Assembly (NCBI RefSeq): GCF_949987515.2
Contig: NC_082700.1
Location: 36,977,380 to 37,041,379, forward strand
DNA from: Delphinus delphis
Taxonomy: Eukaryota > Chordata > Mammalia > Artiodactyla > Delphinidae
Direction of reading: 5' to 3'
Length of the DNA: 64,000 nucleotides
Position numbers and translations under genes: made by a program. The notes under the pieces were generated by a model. The model saw nothing but the letters and a program-made list of their open reading frames with translations. It ran no database searches and was not told the origin of the DNA. Every line of letters starts with the position of its first letter. Positions within the stretch are counted from its first letter, which is position 1. Of this stretch, positions 1-10,736 are shown piece by piece.

Positions 1-3000
1 GTAAGGTAGTTCTATTTGTAGTATTTTAAGGAACATCCATACTGTTCTCCATAGTGGATGTATCAATTTAAGTTCCCACCAACAGTGCAAGAGTGTTCCC
101 TTTATTCCACAACCCCTCCAGCATTTATTGTTTCTAGATTTTTTGACGATGGCCATTCTGACCGGTGTCAGATCATATCTCATTGTAGTTATTTCTTTTT
201 CTTTTTTTTTTTTTGTGGTACGTGGGACCCTCACTTTTGTGGCCTCTCCCATAGTGGAGCACAGGCTCCGGACATGCAGGTTCAGTGGCCATGGCTCATG
301 GGCCCAGCCATTCCATGGCACGTGGGATCTTCCGGGACTGAGGCACAAACCTGTATCCCCTGCATAGGCAGGCGGACTCTCAACAACTGCACCACCAGGG
401 AAGTCATTGTAATTTTGATTTGCATTTCTCTAATGATTCATGATGTTGAGTATTCTTTCATGTGTTTGTTGGCAATCTGTATATCTTCTTTGGAAAAATG
501 TCTATTTAGGTCTTCTGCCCATTTTTGGATTGACTTGCTTGTTTTTTTGTTATTGAGCTGCATGAGCTGCTTGTAAATTTTGGAGATTAAGCCTTTGTCA
601 GCTGCTTCATTGGCAAATGTTTTCTCCCATTCTGAGGGTTGTCTTTTCATCTTGTTTATGGTTTCCTTTGCTGTGCAAAAGCTTTGAAGTTTCATTAGGT
701 CCCATTTGTTTATTTTTGTGTTTTTTTCTTCCATTTCTCTAGGAGGTAGGTCAAAAAGGATCTTTCTGTGATTTATGTCATAGAGTGTTCTGTCTATGTT
801 TTCCTCTAACAGTTTGATAGTGTCTGCCCTTACAGTTAAGTCTTTAATCCATTTTGAGTTCATTTTTGTGTATGGTGTTAGAGAGTGTTCTAATTTCATA
901 CTTTTATATAAAGCTGTCCAGTTTTCCCAGCACCAATTATTGAAGAGGCTGTATTTTCTCCACTGTATATTCTTGATTCCTTCATCAAAGATAAGGTGAT
1001 CATATGTGCATGGGTTTATCTTTGGGCTTTCTATCTTTTTCCATTGATCTATATTTCAGTTTTTGTGCCAGTACCATACTGTCTTGATTACTGTAGATTA
1101 GTAGTACAGTCTAAAGTCAAGGAGCCTGATTCCTCCAGCTCCATTTTTCTTTCTCAAGATTGCTTTGGCTATTCGGGGTCTTTTGTGTTTACCTACAAAT
1201 TCTGAAATTTTTTTGCTCTACTTCTGTGAAAAATGTCAGTGGTAGTTTGATAGGGATTGCATTGAATCTGTAGATGGCTTTGAGTAGTAGAGTCATTTTC
1301 ACTATGTTGATTCTTCCCATCCAAGAAGATGCTATATCTCTCCATCTATTTGTATCACCTTTAATTTCTTTTATCAGTGTCTTATAATTTTCCACATACA
1401 GGTCTTTTGTCTCCTTAGGTAGGTTTATTCCTAGATATTTTAATCTTTTTATTGCAGTGGTAAATGGGAGTGTTTTCTTAATTTCACTTTCAGATTTTTC
1501 ATAACTAGTGTATAAGAATGCCACAGATTTCTTTGCATTAATTTTGTATCCTGCTAGTTTACCAAATTCATTGATTAGCTCTAGTAGCTTTCTGGTAGCA
1601 TCTTTAGGATTCTCTATGTATAGTATCATGTCATCTGCAAACAGTGACAGATTTACTTCTCCTTTTCCGATTTGGATTCCCTTTATTTCTTTTTTTTCTC
1701 TGATTGCTGTGGCTAAAACTTCCAAAATCTATGTTGAATAAGAGTGGTAAGAGCGGGCAACCTTGTCTTGTTCCTGATCTTAGTGAGAATGGTTTCAGTT
1801 TTTCACCATTGTGGACGATGTTGGCTGTGGGTTTGTCATATATGACCTTTATTATTTGAGGAAAGTTCTCTCTATGCCTACTTTCTGCAGGGTTTTTATC
1901 ATAAATGGGGGTTTAATTTTGTCAAAATTTTTCTCTTCATCTATTGAGATGATCATATGGTTTTTCTCCTTCAATTTGTGAATATGGTGTATCACGTTGA
2001 TTGATTTGCGTATATTGAAGAATCCTTGCATTCTTGGAATAAGCCCCACTTGATCATGGTGTATGATCCTTTTAATGTGCTGTTGGATTCTGTTTGCTAG
2101 TATTTTTTTGAGGATATTTGCATCTATGTTCATCAGTGATATGGGCCTGTAGTTTTCTTTCTTTGTGACATCTTTGTTTGGTTTTGGGATCAGGGTGATA
2201 GTGGCCTCGTAAAATGAGTTTGGGAGTGTTCCTCCCCCTGCTATATTTTGGAAGAATTTGTGAAGAATAGGTGTTAACTCTTCTCTAATATTTGATAGAA
2301 TTCACCTGTAAAGCCATCTGGTCCTGGGCTTTTGTTTGTTGGAAGAGTTTTAATCACAGTTTCAATTTCAGTGCTTGTGATTGGTTTGTTCGTATTTTCT
2401 ATTTCTTCCTGTTCAGTGTCAGCAGTTTGTGTATTTCTAAGAATTTATCAATTTCTTCCAGGTTGTCCATTTTATTGACAGAGTTGCTTGTAATAATTTC
2501 TCATGACCCTTTGCATTTCTACAGTGTCATTTGTTACTTCTCCTTTTTCATTTCTAATTCTATTGACTTGAGTCTTCTCCCTTATTTTCTTGATGAGTCT
2601 GGCTAATGATTTATCAATTTTGCTTTTGTTTTCAAAGAACCAGCTTTTACTTTTATTGATCTTTGCTATCAGTTCCTTCATTTCTTTTTCATTTATTTCT
2701 TATCTGATTTTTATGATTTCTTTTGTCTGCTAACTTTGGGTTTTTTTGTTCTTCTTTCTCTAATTGCTTTATGTGCAATGTTAGGTTGTTTATTCGAGAT
2801 GTTTCCTGGTTCTTAAGGTAGGATTGTATTGCTATAGACTTCCCTCTTAGAACTGCTTTTGTTGCATCCCGTAGGTTTTGGATCATCATATCTCCATTGT
2901 CATTTGTTTCTATGTATTTTTTGATTTCCTCTTTGAATTCTTCAGTGATCACTTCATTATTAAGTATTGTATTGTTTAGCTTTCTTATGTTTGTATTTTT

Positions 3001-3728
3001 TACACAACTTTTCCTGTAATTGATAAGTAGTCTCATAGTGTTCTGGTCTGAAAAGATACTTGATACGATTTCAATTTTCTTAAATTTACCAAGACTAGAT
3101 TTGTGACCCAGGATATGATCTATCCTGGAGAATGTTCCATGAGCACTTGAGAAAAATGTGTATTCTGTTGTTTTGGGATGGAATGTCCTATAAATATCAA
3201 TTAAGTCTATCTTGTTTAATGTATCAGTTAAAGCTTGTGTTTCCTTTTTTATTTTCATTTTGAATGATCTATCCATTGGTGAAAGTGGGGTGTTAAAGTC
3301 CCCTACTATGATTGTGTTACTGTCAATTTCCCCTTTTATGGTTGTTAGTATTTGCCTTATGTATTGAGGTCCTCCTATGTAGGGTGCATAAATATTTACA
3401 ATTGTTACGTCTTCTTCTTGGATTGATTCCTTGATCATATGTAGTGTCATTCTTTGTCTCTTGTAATAGTCTTTATTTTAAATTGTATTTTGTCTGATAC
3501 GAGAATTGCTACTCCAGGTTTCTTCTGATTTCCATCTGCATGGAATATCTTTTTCCATCCCCTCACTTTCAGTCTGTATGTGTCCCTAGGTCTGAAGTAG
3601 GTCTCTTGTAGACAGCATACATATGGGTCTTGTTTTTGTATCCATTCAGCCAGTTTGTGTTTTTTGGTGGGAGTATTTAATCCATTTACATTAAAGGTAA
3701 TTATCGATATGTCTGTTCCTAATCCCAT
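1..3728 (-). pseudogene. LINE-1 ORF2 remnant (endonuclease/reverse transcriptase), L1-1
   Basis: ORF2p nicks target DNA and copies LINE-1 RNA into it. The reading starts at 3728 (MGLGTD), 22 bp after the ORF1 stop. The first frame (3728-3447) covers the endonuclease N-terminus with NVNGLN and LQET. A frameshift moves to the frame at 3450-2689, which carries IVGDFNTPLS. The normally conserved SDH triad motif reads SDQ here (near 3045). Reverse-transcriptase pieces follow: SLARLIKKIREK (2681-2472), a motif A region at 2133-1852 altered from IDAEKAFDK to IDEEKNFDK, and an intact FADD motif in the piece at 1725-1189. C-terminal pieces lie at 899-438. Several stops and shifts plus the nested SINE make it non-functional. 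Confidence 0.92.
191..403 (-). mobile_element. CHR-2 type tRNA-derived SINE nested in L1-1
   Basis: On the plus strand it reads poly-T, then a body ending in ACCACCAGGGAAG, which is the reverse complement of the CHR-2 head (TTCCCTGGTGG...). The body includes the tRNA-like region with A and B box remnants and the CAGGCTCCGGACATGC block. It interrupts LINE-1 ORF2 sequence. Imperfect 11 bp direct repeats flank it (TCATTGTAGTT at 180-190, TCATTGTAATT at 404-414). It is therefore younger than L1-1. It is transcribed by RNA polymerase III in this family and moved by LINE machinery. Confidence 0.9.
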
Positions 3729-3750
3729 TTTCTTAATTGTTTTGAGTTCG

Positions 3751-4672
3751 TTATTGTAGGTCTTTTCCTTCTCTTGTGTTTCTTGCCTAGAGAAGTTCCT
3801 TTAGCATTGGTTGTAAAGTTGGTTTGGAGGTGCTGAACTCTCTCAACTTTTGCTTGTCTGTAACGGTTTTAATTTCTTCATCAAATCTGAATGAGATCCT
3901 TGCTGGGTAAAGTAATCTTGGTTGTAGGTTTTTGTCCTTCATCACTTTAAATATGTCCTGCCAGTCCCTGCTGGCCTGCAGAGTTTATGCTGAAATATCA
4001 GCTGTTAACCTTATGGGGATTCCCTTGTTTGTTATTTTTCCCTTGCTGTTTTTAATATGTTTTCTTTGTATTAACATTTGATAGTTTGAATAATATGTGT
4101 CTTGGCATCTCTCTCCTTGGATTTATCCTGTATGAGACTCTCTGTGTTTCCTGGACTTGATTAACTATTTCCTTTCCCCTATAAGGGAAGTATTCAACTA
4201 TAATCTCTTCAAATATTTTCTCAGTCCCTTTCTTTTCCTCTTCTCCTTATGGGACCCCTAGAATTCATATGTTGGTGAATTTAATGTTGTCCCAGAGGTC
4301 TCTGAGACTGTCCTGAGTTCTTTTCATTATTTTTTTTCTTTATTCTGCTCTGCAGTTGCTATTTCCACTATTTTATCTTCCAGATCACTTATCCATTCTT
4401 CTGCCTCAGTTATTCTGCTATTGATCCCTTATAGAGTATTTTCAATTTCATTTATTGTGTTGTTCATCGTTGTTTGTTTCCTCTTTATTTCTTTTGGGTC
4501 CTTGTTAAACATTTTTTGCATTTTCTCTCTTCTATTTCCAAGATTTTGGATCATCTTTACTATCATTATTCTGAATTATTTTTCAGGTAGACTGCCTATT
4601 TCCTCTTCATTTTTTAGGTCTGGTGGGTTTTTACCTTGCTCCTTCATCTTGTTTGTTTTTCTGTCTTCTCAT
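3751..4672 (-). pseudogene. LINE-1 ORF1 remnant (RNA-binding protein), L1-1
   Basis: ORF1p is the coiled-coil RNA-binding chaperone of the LINE-1 particle. The start ATG is at 4672-4670 and the normal stop (TAA) at 3753-3751, which matches the same features in L1-2 (9792 and 10714). The span is about 922 bp, not a multiple of three, and no long minus-strand reading frame survives here. The open plus-strand frame over 4421-4924 is an antisense shadow. The ORF1 stop to ORF2 start spacing is 22 bp, the same as in L1-2, so the two copies share this organisation. Confidence 0.85.
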
Positions 4673-6684
4673 TTTGCTTATCTTACTGTTTTTGTCATCC
4701 CTTTTTGCAGGTTGCAGGTTCGTAGTTCCCAGTGTTTTTGGTGTCTGTCCTCAGTGGCTAAGGTTCATTCAGTGGATTGTGTAGGTTTCTTGGTGGAGGA
4801 GACTAGTGCCTGTGTTCTGGTGGATGAGGCTGGATCTTGTCTTTCTGATGTGCAGGTGCACGTCTGGTGGTGTGTTTTCACGTGTCTGTGGTCTTATTAT
4901 AATTTAACGCAGCTTGTCTGCTAATGGATGGGGCTGTGTTCCGGTCTTGCAAGTTGTTTGGCATAGGGTGTCCATCACTGTAGCTTGCTGTTCATTGAGT
5001 TAAGCTGGGTGTTGGTGTTGAGATGGAGATCTCTGGAACATTTTTGCCATCTGATATTACGTGGAGCTGGGAGGTCTCTTGTGGACCAGGGTCCTGGAGT
5101 TGCCTCTCCCACTTCAGTGGCACAGCCCTGATGCCTGGCTGGAGCACCAAGAGACTGTCCTCCATACTGTTCAGACTAAAAGGGAGAACAAATGAAAGAA
5201 AGAAAGAATGAAACAAAGAAAGAAGGAAGAAAGAAAGAAAGAAGAAAGAAAGAAAGAGGATAAAGTAAAATAAAGTAATATAAAATAAAATAAAGTTATT
5301 AAAATAAAAATTTAAAAATAATTATTAAGAAAAAAATTTTAATAAGTAAAAAAAAGAAAAAAAAATGGACGGACAAAACCCTAGGACAAATGGTGAAATC
5401 AAAGCTATATAGACAAAATCTCACACAGAAGCATGTACATACACACTCACAAAAAGAGGAAAAGGAGAAAAAAGTAATCTATCTTGTTCCCAAAGTCCAC
5501 CTCCTCAATTTGGGATGATTCTTTGTCTATTCAGGTATTCCACAGATGCAGGGTACATCAAGTTGATTGTGGAGCTTTAATCCACTGCTCCTGTGGCTGC
5601 TGGGAGGGATTTCCCTTTCTAATCTTTGATCACACAGCTCCCGGGGTTCAGCTTTGGACTTGGCCCCACCTCTGTGTGTAGGTCACCTGAGGGCATCTGT
5701 TCTTTGCTCAGACAGGACGGGGTTAAAGGAGCAGCTCATTCAGGGCTCTGGTTCACTCAGGCCAGGAGGAGGGAGGGGTACAGATTGTGGGGCGAGCCTG
5801 AGGCGGCAGAAGCCAGCGTGACATTGCACCAGACTGAGGTGCGCTACACGTTCTCCAGGGAAGTTGTCCCTGGATTACAGGACCCTGCACAGGCTCCTGG
5901 GAGGGGAGGTGTGGATAGTGACCTGTGCTCACACACAGGCTTCTCGGTGGCTGCAGCAGAAGCCTTAGCGTCTCATGCTCGACTCTGGGGTCCGCACTGA
6001 TAGCCACAACTCACGCCTGTCTCTGGAACTCCTTTAAGCAGCACTCTTAATCCCCTCTCCTCGCACACCAGGAAACAAAGAGGCAAGAAAAAGTCTCTTG
6101 TCTCTTCAGCAGCTCCAGACTTTTCCCGGACTTCCTCCCGGCTAGCCGTGGTGCAGTAGCCACCTTTAGGCTGTGTTCACACAGTCAACACCAGTCCTCT
6201 CCCTGCGATCCAACTGAAGCCCAAGCTTCAGCCCCCAGCCACCGCCCATCCTGGTGCGTGAGCAGACAAGCCTCTCGGGCTGGTGAGTGCTGGTTTGCAC
6301 TGATCCTCTGTGGCGGAATCTCTTTGCTTTGCCCTCCGCACCCCTGTTTCTGCGCTCTCCTCCGTGGCTCTGAAGCTTCCCCCTTCCACTGCCCACAGTT
6401 TCCGCCTGTGAAGGGGCTTCCTAGTGTGTGGATACCTTTCCTCCTTCACAGCTCCCTCCCACTGGGGCAGGTCCCGTCCCTATTCTTTTGTCTCTGTTTA
6501 TTCTATTTTTTTTCTTTTTTGCCCCACCCAGGTACGTGGGGAGTTTCTGGCCTTTTGAGAGGTCTGAGGTCTTCTGCCAGTGTTCAATGGGTGTTCTATA
6601 GGAGCAGTTCCACGTATAGATGTATTTCTGACGTATCTGTGGGGAGAAAGGTGATGTCCACATCTTACTCTTCGGCCATCTTCT
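4673..6684 (-). promoter_or_regulatory. LINE-1 5' UTR with internal promoter, L1-1
   Basis: About 2.0 kb of GC- and CpG-richer sequence upstream of ORF1. It starts (minus strand) at about 6684 with AGAAGATGGCCGAAGAG; AAGATGGCC matches the core of a YY1 site, which in human LINE-1 positions transcription start. The segment aligns along its length with 7728-9791 of L1-2 in inverted orientation. It includes the polypyrimidine tract (purine on the plus strand) at 5190-5370. Plus-strand open frames here (for example 5626-6000 and 6258-6713) are not LINE-1 genes. Promoter activity is inferred from family knowledge. Confidence 0.8.
5190..5370. repeat. Purine-rich GAAA/AAAT tract inside L1-1 5' UTR
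   Basis: Plus strand reads AAGAAAGAAAG units passing into TAAAGTAAAATAAAG units and then A-rich sequence. In LINE-1 sense it is a polypyrimidine tract followed by ORF1. The equivalent tract in L1-2 (9048-9288) has a different length and unit order, so the tract has expanded independently in the two copies. Confidence 0.85.
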
Positions 6685-7727
6685 CCTGTCTCTCTCCCAT
6701 GAGATTTATATGATGGAAAAAGATAGTCTATCCAACTATAGATTCACAAATGACATGGGTCATAAAAATTGACATTAATATAAACAGAGCTGTGCCTTTG
6801 AGCTATGAGATTTATGAATTTAAGAAAAGTTCTATTCTGATCTTTAGTAGATCTCCTTATATTGTTGAAATAGCATGGGATCATATTTATACTAGTTGCA
6901 CTTGTATTACTGAAACATAATTTTAAATTTGTAAACCGTTATATCCTATCTTTAATTGATGAATGTATCATTTCTTGAAGTTGTATGTGTTGAAGTAGCT
7001 GTGAAACAGCATAAAATTTTATAAATTAATTGCCCATCAATATGATTTGATTTCTTTAAATGATATTTGATTTCAGTTTAATTTAAAGCTACTCAGTATG
7101 TACTTTATTCTATATACTATGGCATTTCTAGGGGAAAGGGGCAAATAATTTATGGTACTTGCCTCTAAAATTCTTTTATCCTAAATGAAAGACAGGTGCT
7201 AAATAAGTTCTTTTCAGTAATGAATTACATGATCATATAGAGTCTACAAGAAGCACTAATACATGGTAAGGGGGAGGAACTTAATTTTAGGAATTTGGAT
7301 CACTCACTAGCTGCCCTTCAGAATAAACTGAAAACATGTATCTATTGCTGTTTTTCAGATTCTATGCACAACTGGCTGTACTGATACTGTTATTTACATT
7401 CCATAATATTTTTATTTCTTAAGACCAGACTGACAAAATTATTTAATCTGTTCCCTGTAGTAACAGACCTTAAAATAGATTTTTGTACACCTTGAGGGGA
7501 ATATATCCATTATATCTACTACTAAAATCCTGGTACTTATCACAGTGTCTAGATAAAGCCTGTGTCAGGAGATACTTTCTGAATGGATAAAGGAAGGAGT
7601 GAATTGAAACTGTTAAGATAATAGTCTTACCCAAAATGCATTGGAAGTGCTTATATCGTGAAATACTTCTAGTGTGCAGAGTTTCCTCTTACTCCTTTGA
7701 ATCATTAAAAAAAAAAAAAAAAGACCA
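6685..7727. other. Spacer between two head-to-head LINE-1s
   Basis: AT-rich sequence with no convincing open frame. An L2-like fragment lies near 7470-7610. It ends in a run of A at 7707-7722 and GACCA, which form the left TSD of L1-2. Both LINE-1 5' ends point away from this spacer, so any antisense promoter activity from either 5' UTR would read into it. Confidence 0.7.
7470..7610 (+). mobile_element. Probable L2 (LINE-2) 3' fragment
   Basis: The order CACCTTGAGGGGAA, then TATCACAGTGTCTAGATAAAG, then CTTTCTGAATGGATAAAGGAAGG follows the L2 3' end pattern (CTTGAGGGCAGGGAC ... CACAGTGCCTGGCACATAG ... TTGAATGAATG). It is diverged, as expected for this ancient family. Boundaries are approximate. 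Confidence 0.5.
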
Positions 7728-9791
7728 GAAGATGGCGGAAGTGTAAGACGCGGAGATCACCCTCTTCCCCACAGATACACCAGAAATACATCTACACGTG
7801 GAACTGCTCCTATAGAACACCCACTGAAGGCTGGCATAAGACCTCAGACCTCCCAAAAGACAAGAAACTCCCCCACGTACCTGGGTAGGGCAAAGAAAAA
7901 GGAATAAATAGATACAAAATGATAGGGACGGAACCTGCACCAGTGGGAGGGAGCAGTGAAGGAGGAAAAGTTTCCACACACTAGGAAGCCCCTTCGCAGG
8001 CGGAGACGGCAGGTGACAGAGGGGGAAAGCTTCGGAGCTGTGGAGGAGAGCACAGCAACAGGGGTGCGGAGGGGAAAGCGGAGAGATTCCCACACAGAGG
8101 ATCTGTGCAGACCAGCACTCACCAGCCCAAGAGGCTTGTCTGCTCACCCGCCAGGGTGGGCAGGGCTGGGAGCTGAGGCTCCAGCTTTGGTCAGAGTACA
8201 GGGAGAGGACTGGGGTTGGTGCCGTGAACACAGCCTGCAGGGGGTTAGTGCACCACGGCTAGCCGGGAGAGAGTCCGGGGAAAAGTCTGGACCTGCTGAA
8301 GAGGCAAGAGACTTTTTTTGCCTCTTTGTTTCCTGGTGCACGAGGACAGGGGATTAAGAGCACTGCTGAAAGGAGCTCCAGAGACAGGAGCGAGCCACGG
8401 CTAACTGCGCGGACCCCAGAGATGGGCATGAGACGCTAAGGCTGCTGCTGCAACCACCAAGAAGCCTGTGTGCGAGCACAGGTCACTATCCACAGCCCCC
8501 TTCCGGAGAGCCTGTGCAGTCTGCCAATGCCAGGGTCCTGAGATCCAGGGACAACTTCCCCAGGAGAACTCACAGCACGCCTCAGGCTGGTGCAACGTCA
8601 TGCCAGCTTCTGCCACCGAAGGCTTGCCCCACACTCCGTGTCCCTCCCTACCCCAGCCTAGGTGAGCCAGAGCCCCTGAAGCAACTGCTCCTTTAACCCC
8701 GTCCTGTCTGAGCAAAGAACAGATGCCCTCAGGCGACCTACACACAGGGGCGGGACCAAATCCAAAGCTGAGCCCCAGGAGCTGTGCAAACAAAGAGAAA
8801 GAGAAATCTCTCCCAGCAGCCTCAGAAGCAGCCAATTAAAGCTCCACAATCAACTTGATGTACCCTGCATCTGAGGAATATATGAATAGAGAACAAATCA
8901 TCCTAAATTGAGGAGGTGGAATTTGAGAGCAAGACTTACTAATTTTTTCCCCTTTTTCTCTTTTTGTGAGTGTGTATGTGTATGCTTCTATGTGAGATTT
9001 TGTCTGTATAGCTTTGCTGTCACCATTTGTCCTAGGGTTCTATCGGTCTACTTTTTTTTTTTTCCTTAAAAAAAAACTTTTTTAAAAATTATTTTTTAAT
9101 AACTTTATTTTATCTTACTTTATTTTATTTTATCCTCTTTCTTCCTTCTTTCTTTCTTTTCTTTATTTCTTCCTTCTGTCCCTCCTTCCATCCTTCCTTC
9201 CTTCCTTCCCTCCTTCCTTTCTTCCTCCCTTTCTTTCTTTCTTTCTTCCTTTCTTTCTTTCATTCTTTCTTACTTTTTCCTCCCTTTTATTCTGAGCTGT
9301 GTGGATGAACAGCTCCTGGTACTACAGCCAGGAGTCAGTGCTGTGCCTCTGAGATGGGAGAGCCAACTTCAGGAAACTGGTCCACAAGAGAACTCCCAGC
9401 TCCACATAATATCAAAGAGTGAAAATCTCCCAGAGATCTCCATCTCAACACCAGCACCCAGCTTCAATCAATGACCAGCAAGCTACAGTGCTGAATACCC
9501 TATGCCAAACTAGCAAGACAGGAACACAACACCACCCATTAGCAGAGAGGCTGCCTGAAATCATAATAAGTCCACAGACACCCCAAAACACACCACCAGA
9601 AATGGACCTGCCCACCAGAAAGACAAGATCCAGCCTCATCCACCAGAGCACAGGCACTAGTCCCCTCCACCAGGAAGCCTACACAACCCACTGAAACAAA
9701 TTTAGCCACTGGGGACAGACACCAAAAACAATGGGAACTACAAACCTGCAGCCTGCAAAAAGGAGACCCCAAACACAGTAAGATAAGCAAA
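7728..9791 (+). promoter_or_regulatory. LINE-1 5' UTR with internal promoter, L1-2
   Basis: About 2.06 kb, GC- and CpG-richer than its surroundings up to about 8850. The first bases, AAGATGGCGGAA (7729-7740), match a YY1 site closely. The region aligns with the inverted 5' UTR of L1-1. It ends in the polypyrimidine tract and a stretch before ORF1. Open frames here on either strand (for example 7956-8357) are not recognised LINE-1 proteins. Promoter function is inferred from the family. Confidence 0.8.
9048..9288 (+). repeat. CCTT/CTTT polypyrimidine tract in L1-2 5' UTR
   Basis: A run of T-rich then TTTTATTTTATC then CTTCCTTTC-type units, almost free of purines over about 150 bp (9130-9285). 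It corresponds to the purine tract at 5190-5370 in the inverted L1-1 copy but is longer and has more CCTT units. Confidence 0.88.
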
Positions 9792-10714
9792 ATGAGAAGA
9801 GAGAAAAACACACAGAAGATGAAAGAGCAAGATAAAAACCCACCAGACCTAACAAATGAAGAGGAAATAGGCAGTCTACCTGAAAAATAATTCAGAATAA
9901 TGACAGTAAAGATGATCCAAAATCTTGGAAATAGAATAGAGAAAATGTAAGAAACATTTAACAAGGACCTAGAAGAACTAAAGATGAAACAAGCAATGAT
10001 GAACAACAAAATAAATGATATTAAAAGTACTCTAGATGGGATCAATAGCAGAATAACTGAGGCAGAAAAACGGGTAAGTGACCTGGAAGATGAAATAGTG
10101 GAAATAACTACTGCAGAGAAGAAAAAAGAAAAAAGAATTCAAAGAACTGAGGACCGTATCAGAGACCTCTGGGACAACATCAAACACACCAACATTCGAA
10201 TTATAGGGCTTCCAGAAGACGAAGAGAAAAAGAAAGGGACTGAGAAAATATTTGAAGAGATTATAGTTGAAAACTTCCCTAATATGGGAAAGGAAATAAT
10301 TAATCAAGTCCAGGAAGCACAGAGAGTCTCATACAGGATAAATCCAGGGATAAAGATGTCAAGACACATATTAATCAAACTATCAAAAATTAATACAAAG
10401 AAAACATATTAAAAACAGCAAGGGAAAAACAACAAATAACACATAAGGTTAACAACTGATCTTTCTGCAGAAACTCTGCAAACTCTTCTCTCCCCAGCAG
10501 GGACTGGCAGGACATATTTAAAGTGATGAAGGACAAAAATATACAACCAAGATTACTTTACCCAGCAAGGATCTCATTCAGATTTGATGGAGAAATTAAA
10601 ACCTTTACAGACAAGCCAAAGCTGAGAGTTCAGCACCACCAAACCAGATTTATAACAAATGCTAAAGACCTTCTCTATTCAAGAAACAAAAGAGAAGGAA
10701 AGGACCTACAATAA
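9792..10714 (+). pseudogene. LINE-1 ORF1 remnant (RNA-binding protein), L1-2
   Basis: ORF1p forms trimers through a coiled coil and binds LINE-1 RNA through an RRM and a C-terminal domain. The ATG is at 9792. The longest surviving frame (9984-10412) shows a heptad-like coiled coil with repeated ITEAEKRVSDLEDE, then the RRM entry NIRIIGLPEDEE and the block ENFPNMGKE. After a break, 10523-10714 carries the C-terminal domain (LYPARISFRFDGEIKTF) ending at TAA 10712-10714. Upstream stops near 9885 and 9948 and the break near 10412-10520 disable it. The intended length is about 307 codons. Confidence 0.9.
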
Positions 10715-10736
10715 CAAACCCAAAACAATTAAGAAA

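Larger units (their letters stand above)
1..6684 (-). mobile_element. LINE-1 copy L1-1, minus strand, 3' end outside window
   Basis: An autonomous non-LTR retrotransposon read right to left: 5' UTR (6684 to 4673), ORF1 (4672-3751), a 22 bp gap, then ORF2 (3728 to the window edge). Position 1 corresponds to about 14232 in L1-2, so roughly the last 100 ORF2 codons and the 3' UTR lie outside the window. The 5' end carries the GATGGCC start typical of full-length LINE-1, so it was probably a full-length insertion. Both ORFs are broken, so the copy is dead. A CHR-2 SINE is nested near the left end. It lies head-to-head with L1-2 across a 1.0 kb spacer. The TSD cannot be checked because the 3' end is missing. 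Confidence 0.95.

Noticed and set aside
4421..4924. 167-residue plus-strand open frame
   Set aside because: It is antisense to LINE-1 ORF1 and its upstream region. The matching antisense frame also appears in L1-2 (9539-10045), so it comes from the repeat, not a host gene.
5626..6000. 124-residue plus-strand open frame in GC-rich sequence
   Set aside because: Lies in the LINE-1 5' UTR. An equivalent frame is seen in L1-2 on the opposite strand (8401-8835). No known LINE-1 protein starts there on this strand.
7689..8231. 180-residue minus-strand open frame, the longest frame outside ORF1/ORF2
   Set aside because: Antisense frame through the L1-2 5' UTR. Its counterpart in L1-1 (6258-6713) is broken differently. 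Some primate LINE-1s have an antisense ORF0, but I see no evidence linking this frame to it.
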